A stretch of DNA of 64,000 bases from Acanthacorydalis orientalis. Its lineage: Eukaryota > Arthropoda > Insecta > Megaloptera > Corydalidae. Location: positions 10,991,701 to 11,055,700 of the forward strand of contig CM068314.1 of the NCBI GenBank assembly GCA_034766995.1, read 5' to 3'. This document shows, in pieces, positions 57,515 to 64,000 of the stretch (positions are counted from its first letter, which is position 1; the number at the start of each line of letters is the position of its first letter). A model generated the notes under the pieces. The model saw nothing but the letters and a program-made list of their open reading frames with translations. It ran no database searches and was not told the DNA's origin. The position numbers and the translations under genes were made by a program.

Positions 57515-60385
57515 TAGATTCACATTTCTGTTATCATTTCACATTATTAATGTTTTCATACACTTTTAAAACGTCGCAATAAGTATATTTACTTTTATTC
57601 AAATTTATAATTATATATATACATATATATGTATATATATATTTGAAAAAGTGTTGACAATATCTACCGAAACCAAACATTTAATGACGTGTTTCTAAAT
57701 AAGAATAAGATTGTGCAAGTCAGACTCACGGGAAATGAATACTTATAATGAATCATTATTATTTTTGAAGTATGCAATTATATGCATACACTGTTTTATA
57801 TATATATATAAAGTTTCATATTTCAATGATACAATCAAATGAATAATGTGAATGTAAATCCCTTTGATACGTACGAAACAAAGTATTAAATCCTTACAAC
57901 ACCTATTCATTTCGAATCCATACAAAATAGAGAATTGAAGCATTGTCTGAACTCTGACATACGACCCAACCAAAAAAAAAAAAATAGTCATTACATATAT
58001 GATATATCAAATAACTGCGTATGTGAATCCACGAATGACTCATTACACACTTTCGTATTCATATTTTTGCGCACAATGTTCGTGTTAAACAGACTTCCCT
58101 TTATCTGTTTACATATTCTTTTTTTACAACCGTATCATAGATGTCTGTCATTTGTAATTTTTAAATGATGTACACATTCAATGATGAAATCATAATGGAG
58201 TACTGTGAAGTTGTGATATGTTTAGAAACAATTTAAAATATTTTCAAGATGAAATCATGTATTGAATCAATAGTTTATGGTAAGCTATAGCATGTGTGTT
58301 CGAAAAAAAAGGAGTTTCGAATCGAGCAAATGTAAGATTATTAAAGATATACAATTAATAAACGCACAATGTAAATACCGAATAAATTCCATGACCTTCC
58401 AATTGGTAAAGGAGCGTCATATCGTGTCTGCACTACTGACCTTGGCTCTATTATTGATCCACACTACAATTACGAAGTATAAAAAATGCAATTTCAATTT
58501 GCATTTATCATTCACCTGTGACATGTACATTAAAAAGTATGTAACCATTACAACATAAACAAGATGATGTACTATACTCCATTGAAAAAAGAACAAATTG
58601 ATAAATATTATGTGTATAATTAACTTCTTTATACGTGCATAATTTATGACAAAACAGATCAAGTTCAAACATACTTATATATAAATAAAACTTAACTTAT
58701 TCCATAACATGGACATAAAAAGTAATCAATCAATGTTTTCTGAAAATCGTGAATCTGTTTATCACTGGATTTTCAATTTGAAAATACAATAAAAGAAAAA
58801 GGAAATACATCAATGATTCTAAACGAAAAGTTTTAATGGAAAAATGATTATATCTGTGCAAATTGACGGCTCAGTGACATATTTTTATAGAATTTTAGAA
58901 ATAGATTTGAGCACAGAAAGTAAACTTCTGTATTATAACGAAAGTTTCACTAAAAGTACTATTCTTAAAAATACATATAAATATTTTTTTAGAATCATCC
59001 CCATATATTATACAAAATTGTTAATTGTATCATTTTTATTCTGTCTACATAATGAGATTAAAATGAAATTGTCAGAAAAAAGCTTCTATATAACGACATT
59101 TTCAGCATCGAGATGGCGATAAAAATAAATTACATTTTACCCTTTTTCCTTCTTTGCACGCCGTTTTATATCAATCTGAAGTTTAAGAAATAAGTTTGTG
59201 AATAGAATTAAATTAAATTAGGAATTTAATAGACAATGCCGTACTCTAATGAAAATATTATTATACTTAATGAATCACTGAATAGAAAATAATTAGATTA
59301 CTTTACAAGTTCATTTTTTTTTTACATAAAAAAATGTAATTTTCAATTTCGATCAAATATCAATTATGTAAGGTTATATTTTAAATGTTCATTTTGATAA
59401 AAAAAAAGTTGTTTATTCGGAAGTATTAATTTCGGACTCAATAAACAGCTATTAATACTAATTAATTGCTTTGTAATTTTTTAATTAAATAATAAATAGC
59501 CATTTGAAACTAATTAAGAAACATCATTTTTATACTCATATCTTACTGATTATTTATCTCTTTAATGTAGGTAATCAAAATTTCATTATATATATATATA
59601 TATAAATAACTATTTTTGAAAATATCTTTCACAACATTTTTACTGTCAGTTCAAACATCTACGGCCAGCAAATTGGTATAGAAAAATGTTATTTTTTTCA
59701 TTTCAGACATGATTACATACATAGTTGTTTATAAATGGAAAAAAAAATTTCTTGGAACTGAAACTATTCTCATTTCAGTAAGCACGCATTATAAAGATAG
59801 TATATAAATATATTAGTTGATGTAGAAATGAAACGACATTTTTTTGAGATTATATAATTATTTGAACAAATTCCTTCTAGAAGAATAATTTGCTGAATTA
59901 ATCTAATGATATAATGTTATCTGACAGCAGGTAAAAGAATACAATTTGTGTTTTTTTTTTTAGTTTTTTGTAATCTAATCGCGAAAAATATAAATTATAC
60001 ACTTGATCTGTTTTTTTTCTCATTCATAATTTACTGTTTTAGTTATTCGTTATTTTATAATTTTAAAAATAATTCATTTTTTTAATATCAAACTGTAGTC
60101 AGTTTTACCGGCACTAAAAAAATATTATTTTTTATATCTCTAGGAGTACACATATTCTATTACAGATATAAGTATCAATGTTAGTATTCTTATAGAAATA
60201 ATTGAGATTTGTGTATACATATAAGCGTGGAAATTGAGAACGGGTAGAAAAAGAGACACATAGAACTCTGAATTGAACTCTTTTAACTCTACAACAAACG
60301 TATCAAGTCATAGCATAAGTAACGCTGTATTTTCATATAGGTAAAAATGAATAATGCAATACTTTCCAATTATTTCAATAACGTA
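57515..60385. other. Non-coding DNA with marginal frames
   Basis: Short TA runs at 57611-57642, 57799-57811 and 59586-59604. Plus-strand frames at 58277-58558 (with a hydrophobic IVSALLTLALLLIHTTI segment) and 58844-59122 are open, but no start context, splice sites or family support them. Confidence 0.45.
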
Positions 60386-61532
60386 TCAGGTATATATGCT
60401 GCTGCTCAATTGTACTTAATGTTCTCTCAGTCTTATCGTGGAAGATTAACAGTGATCACTCAAATTTACAAGAAAAAATATTAGTTATCATGGAGGTGTC
60501 CAAAGAGCATATTGGGCATATTTTGCTTTGGGAGTTTCGTCAGGGCAACAAATTGCGGATAAATTATGTTTCCGATGTTATAAGTCTTACCCAAGGACAA
60601 AGATGGTTTCAACGATTTCGGTCCGGGAACTACAGCCTTGAAAATAAGGAAAGGTTAGGATGTCTTCAACAGTTTGATAATGAGATTCTGCGAACACTAG
60701 TGGAACAAAATGCTAGTTCAACGGTAGAAGAATTAACCAAAAAGCTTAAATCAGCGCATTCAACTATTCATTGGTAGTTGAAAATGATTGGTAATGTTTC
60801 TAAGATGGATCAATGGATTATTTAAAACAAAGTGTGGAAAATTTGCACTTCTCATCTATTCCGATTGTAGAATGATCTGTTTCTGAATAGAACGTATTCT
60901 GTTGATGAAAAATGGATTGTTTATAACAATATTAAACGTCAAATACAATGAAATGACCGCAATGAAACAGCATCTTTAACTGCGAAAGGAGAACATCATC
61001 CAAAAAAGGTTATGTTGTCTGTTTGGTAGGATAATGAAGAATTTATCAATTTCGAGATATTATCATAGAACAGAACCATCATAAAGGAGTTGTATTGTAA
61101 ATAACTGGTACGGATAAAACAATCCACTGGTGAAAAACAGCCAGCACTAGCTAACAGAAAAGACATAATTTTTAACCACGACAACGTCCGCCCTTACACG
61201 ACACGCTAACCCGTCTAAAAAAGGATGCAATTTGAATGGGAAATTATGACTCACTACTATATTCCCCTGTCCTACCACCATCGGATTATCATCTGTTCCG
61301 AAGTCTCCAAAATCGCAGCAATGGAAAACGGGTTAATACAAAGAGTGATGCCCGAACGGAGATCTCGACTCTTTCCTTAATCCCAAAAGGTATTATCGTC
61401 AGGATATTGAAAATTTAAGATTAAGATAAGAAGAAGTTGTAAATGATAACGGAAAATATATTTTGAGGTAAAATTAAAATATCATTTTTTATTTTAAAAA
61501 AATGCATCACTTATGGAATGATCCAATACCTA
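60386..61532 (+). mobile_element. Mariner element, near full length, separate lineage
   Basis: The right end, read on the minus strand, starts TAGGTATTGGATCATTCCAT near 61532 and carries AAGTGATGCATTTTTTT, a typical mariner end. The left end TCAGGTATATATGC near 60386 is more diverged. About 1147 bp, with the transposase spanning most of it. Confidence 0.85.
60490..61430 (+). pseudogene. Mariner transposase, complete layout but frame-broken
   Basis: From ATG 60490 the first 95 codons are open: MEVSKEHIGHILLWEFRQGN, a first helix-turn-helix block with QRWFQRFRSGNYSLENKERL, and a second with NASSTVEELTKKLKSAHSTI, to a stop at 60776. Beyond it, in changing frames, come SVDEKWIVYNNIKRQ (first catalytic aspartate, about 60905), EHHPKKVMLSVW, FNHDNVRPYT (second aspartate, about 61180) and LPPSDYHLFRSLQN (third aspartate, about 61280). 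All three aspartates of the D,D34D triad are visible, but there are at least six stops or frameshifts. The N-terminus differs from families 1-3. Confidence 0.95.
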
Positions 61533-61560
61533 CACTTTACTTTTTTATCAAAAGTGGTAA

Positions 61561-61782
61561 TTGATGTATAGCTATGAAATATATGGATCCACAGTTGCTA
61601 TTCTAATTTCAATATTGATGGCTATTTTAATCGCACATGGCAATTATGCAGCAGATACTTTAAAAAAAAATATGGCAATTCAAATGGTAACATTTGAAAG
61701 ACATATGATTAGTGATTTATCACTGTTTGCAATTGATATAATTACATTAATAGTTGTTTCATATGAAGTCATTAAAATATGA
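61561..61782 (+). CDS. Uncertain small membrane-protein-like frame
   Basis: Open for 73 codons, either from TTG 61561 or from ATG 61564, to TGA. It has two hydrophobic segments, STVAILISILMAILIAHG (about residues 10-27) and SLFAIDIITLIVVSYEVI (about 53-71), with a charged middle (NMAIQMVTFERHMIS). The alanine and methionine content is unusual for random AT-rich frames. It lies just beyond the end of the mariner element and is not part of it. No family is recognised and chance cannot be excluded. Confidence 0.25.
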   Translation: MMYSYEIYGSTVAILISILMAILIAHGNYAADTLKKNMAIQMVTFERHMISDLSLFAIDIITLIVVSYEVIKI

Positions 61783-61964
61783 CTAATACTTCGCTTTAAA
61801 ACATACTACTGACTGATTGCTATCAAATGTTCAATCAGGTTCAATAAATTTACAGTAATAACAATAATTAGATTTATTTTTAGTAACTGATAGATAACAT
61901 TAGAATTGAAAACCTGTTCGCGTTCTAAACATAAATGAAATTAAAATTATTGACTTATAAATTG

Positions 61965-62051
<87 letters not shown>

Positions 62052-62056
62052 GAGAG
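61965..62056. repeat. Compound (TA)n(GA)n microsatellite
   Basis: TA repeat 61965-62021 passing into GA repeat to about 62056. Confidence 0.97.
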
Positions 62057-62069
62057 AACGGTTGAGACA

Positions 62070-62177
62070 ATTTAGGCTTCCACATGAAAATATTAAAAAA
62101 AATCGCAAAAATTAAAAAAATCATGCTATTTTTCAATTTTTGTAATTTTTCTAATACTTTCATGTGGAAGCCTAAAT
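62070..62177. repeat. Perfectly centred 108-bp palindrome
   Basis: The outer 20 bases ATTTAGGCTTCCACATGAAA at 62070 are an exact inverted copy of the last 20 at 62158-62177. The inner parts pair with scattered mismatches up to a loop-free centre at CATG (62122-62125). It sits between two TA arrays. It could be a small palindromic MITE, or a hairpin-RNA locus if transcribed. Confidence 0.85.
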
Positions 62178-62179
62178 CA

Positions 62180-62182
<3 letters not shown>

Positions 62183-62244
<62 letters not shown>
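62183..62244. repeat. (TA)n microsatellite
   Basis: TA repeat of about 62 bp. Confidence 0.98.
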
Positions 62245-62247
<3 letters not shown>

Positions 62248-62889
62248 ATTATTTATAAACTGAAACAAAACTTTCTGAAATGATTTATAGAAAATTTTAA
62301 AAGTGAAATAAATAATTTTCAAATATTTTTAAGCTTGTATCAGATTATAAATAAGTTATTAGATAATAACAAATTACTTAATTTTTAAAAAAGAGCTCTA
62401 TTTCGAAATAATTTCGATTATACTTTACAGTACTTAATTACAGAATTATTTATCTTACTCAACAAAAATGGCAATTAAAAAAAAGAGATTTAAAGATAAA
62501 TGAGTTATACAGAAGTCTGTAGACCATTTTTAAATAATTGTATGTAAGAGATGTAGATAATATAGAGTACCGGAAGTTACTCAGCAAGTTAATATTACCC
62601 GGAGTTAATCGTGGACTAAAAGAACAGCAATTACTGAGTAGAAGGTCGACTATTAAATTAAATATAAATAAAAACAAAAATTAGAACACATATTCTTCCT
62701 TTCTGAGATAAATATGGTTATATATAATACTTAAAAACTGGTTTGGCGATTTTTTTAATGAAAATAGAATAAAAGTAAGTTTTTTATTATGTTTCCTAAA
62801 TTTATCATTAACTATTTTTAGAACTGCTTTGGTCAATGTATCGTAGATATTAAAAATCAAAAGTTTAATTCATAAATAAATTTACTTAC
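62245..62889. other. Non-coding DNA or intron
   Basis: No gene recognised. If the exon at 62890 is real, this begins its downstream intron on the minus strand. Confidence 0.45.
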
Positions 62890-62927
62890 AGTGCACCAAC
62901 AGGTATGGCTCATAACATTCAACGTAC
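62890..62927 (-). other. Candidate 38-nt exon, coding or 5' untranslated
   Basis: Minus strand: acceptor TTTTATATTTTCAG (AG at 62929-62928) and donor ACT|GTAAGTAAA (62889-62881) are both near consensus and enclose 38 nt. Two frames are open (TLNVMSHTCWCT and YVECYEPYLLVH), so coding status is undetermined. It would suit a small internal or leader exon of a gene running leftwards through this window. Confidence 0.35.
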
Positions 62928-63059
62928 CTGAAAATATAAAAGACATGTTATTAGTAAAAAGAAACAGAAAGGTTATTTTGTATTACTGTATTTAAATTGA
63001 TTGATTAAATTTTGAAAAAAAAATTTAAACGGCATAGCTTTGGCACTGTGGCTCAATTC

Positions 63060-63275
63060 CCTTTCACAAACAATTTTTGACTCATCGCTTCATAAACCAC
63101 ATGTTTTTCTGATCAAAAGTGTTCAATAAATGATTGATTATTTACGATTGTTGCTAATTAACAACTTAAAGCTCTCAGAATAATCATCGTTACCGAAAAT
63201 CCAAAATTATAAACATCAATAATTATTACTAAACACTTTTGATCCGAAAGAAATAATAACTTGTGGGATGAGTAA
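63060..63275. repeat. Foldback repeat copy with both arms
   Basis: Left arm: ATGTTTTTCTGATCAAAAGT, GTTCAATAAATGATTGATTA, TTTACGATTGTTGC. Right arm: AATCATCGTTACCGAAAATC, AACATCAATAATTATTACTA, AACACTTTTGATCCGAAAGA, TAACTTGTGGGATGAG. A good example of the family's inverted structure. Confidence 0.6.
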
Positions 63276-63639
63276 AAAAATTAATTCCAAATAATTTATT
63301 TAATTTGCTTTCATAAATAAATGATAAATTTCACTTTGAGGCAAAAGATAAATCAATTAAGGATTTTTTTAAACGCTGCGGGAATAAATTTACACACAAG
63401 GTTTACTGTATACTGGATACACAAAACCATTCTAAAGTTGAAGAATTAAAATACAAGAGATAACTTTAATTGTAAATATACGCATTTCTGAAAACCTGTA
63501 GTTGAAGACTTAATAAAATTACGGTGTTATAGTTTCGGTACTGAAACTTAATTTACCTTCATAATTGAATTACTTATCACACGTAACAAAATCTTTCTCT
63601 TATCAAAATATTTCAAAATTATTAAATTAAAAAAAAAAC

Positions 63640-63770
63640 TTTTATATCCTACACTCTAAACGTAACAGCATCGCCATCGAAATACACTTAAACCAAAATC
63701 AAAATGAATAATAAGAAATTATTCAACATTCAGATATGAAAAATGATAAGATGTATGGTCGAGTGAATTG
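63640..63770. repeat. Foldback repeat, right arm
   Basis: AACAGCATCGCCATCGAAAT, then AATCAAAATGAATAATAAGA, then ATTCAACATTCAGATATGAA. The end near 63770 is GGTCGAGTGAATTG. Confidence 0.5.
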
Positions 63771-63979
63771 ATAATGAAAATGAATTTAGCTATATTGAAA
63801 AAATTATGCTGTCACCATTTTTGTAAAAATCCTATCTACAATTTTAACAGATCTGTAAAAATTAAATAAGAATTTATAGTTAGAATGAGCTTTTCTATTT
63901 TATTTTGGAAGTAAAAATTGTCATTTAAACATCAAACTTTGAACCAACGCTAATGTATAAATAGCAAGCACTTCACAAA

Positions 63980-64000
63980 TGAATTTTTCATTCGCTCCAC
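63980..64000. repeat. Start of another foldback arm at the window edge
   Basis: GAATTTTTCATTCGCTCCAC matches the outer end of the foldback family. The rest would lie beyond the window. Confidence 0.35.

Noticed and set aside
58277..58558. 93-codon plus-strand frame with a hydrophobic segment
   Set aside because: The hydrophobic stretch alone is weak evidence. There is no coding bias on either side and the opposite strand is also open.
58844..59122. 92-codon plus-strand frame
   Set aside because: Rich in K, I, Y, F and S without motif; consistent with chance.
1..64000. CRISPR arrays, tRNA or rRNA genes
   Set aside because: No spaced direct-repeat array was found and no cloverleaf with proper A and B boxes was recognised. 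The tandem repeats are simple microsatellites.

Overview
This window is AT-rich eukaryotic DNA (about a quarter G+C by eye), probably from an invertebrate animal and most likely an arthropod. There is no operon structure, no ribosome-binding sites and no long ORF. The few coding-like pieces are short and bounded by GT/AG splice signals. Long (TA)n microsatellites recur every few kilobases, and the recognisable protein remnants are almost all mariner-type (DDE) transposases. I could not name the species or any host gene.

Mobile DNA, by family. Family 1 is a cecropia-like mariner whose ends start TTAGGTTGGTGC: a near-full-length but frame-broken copy at 31521-32809 and two different deletion derivatives at 8027-8479 and 21736-22333. 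Family 2 has ends starting TTAGGTTGGTAGG: four short (~550-580 bp) copies at 11334, 14089, 41884 and 56969 that keep only the N-terminal DNA-binding half of the transposase, plus a fragment at 47565. Family 3 has ends like TTAGATGTAAAAATTAATTC: internally deleted copies at 12102, 43168 and 45058, a fragment at 33660, a ~146 bp minimal copy at 30005 and a divergent relative at 40435. The element at 17958-18321 has a family-3 left end and a family-2 right end. Single remnants of four other mariner-like lineages lie at 4598-5509, 23565-24086, 35904-36240 and 60386-61532. Two fragments at 2252 and 53740 end in CAGTG and look like hAT termini. A separate family of hairpin (foldback) repeats is scattered through the window in more than ten degenerate copies.

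Possible host sequence. The best candidates are a terminal exon on the minus strand at 32998-33151, a terminal exon on the plus strand at 52500-52718, a 91-nt internal exon on the plus strand at 25795-25885, a 116-nt exon on the minus strand at 34774-34889 and a 38-nt exon on the minus strand at 62890-62927. Several GC- and CpG-richer islands (13.0-13.5, 20.4-20.6, 25.5-26.1, 28.1-28.6, 37.4-37.9, 41.0-41.5, 49.6-50.1, 52.5-53.1 kb) stand out from the AT background and may be exons, promoters or conserved regulatory DNA. The overall picture is a large intron or intergenic region of a host gene, filled with decayed mariners, their deletion derivatives and TA microsatellites. Nothing here can be shown to work together as a pathway.
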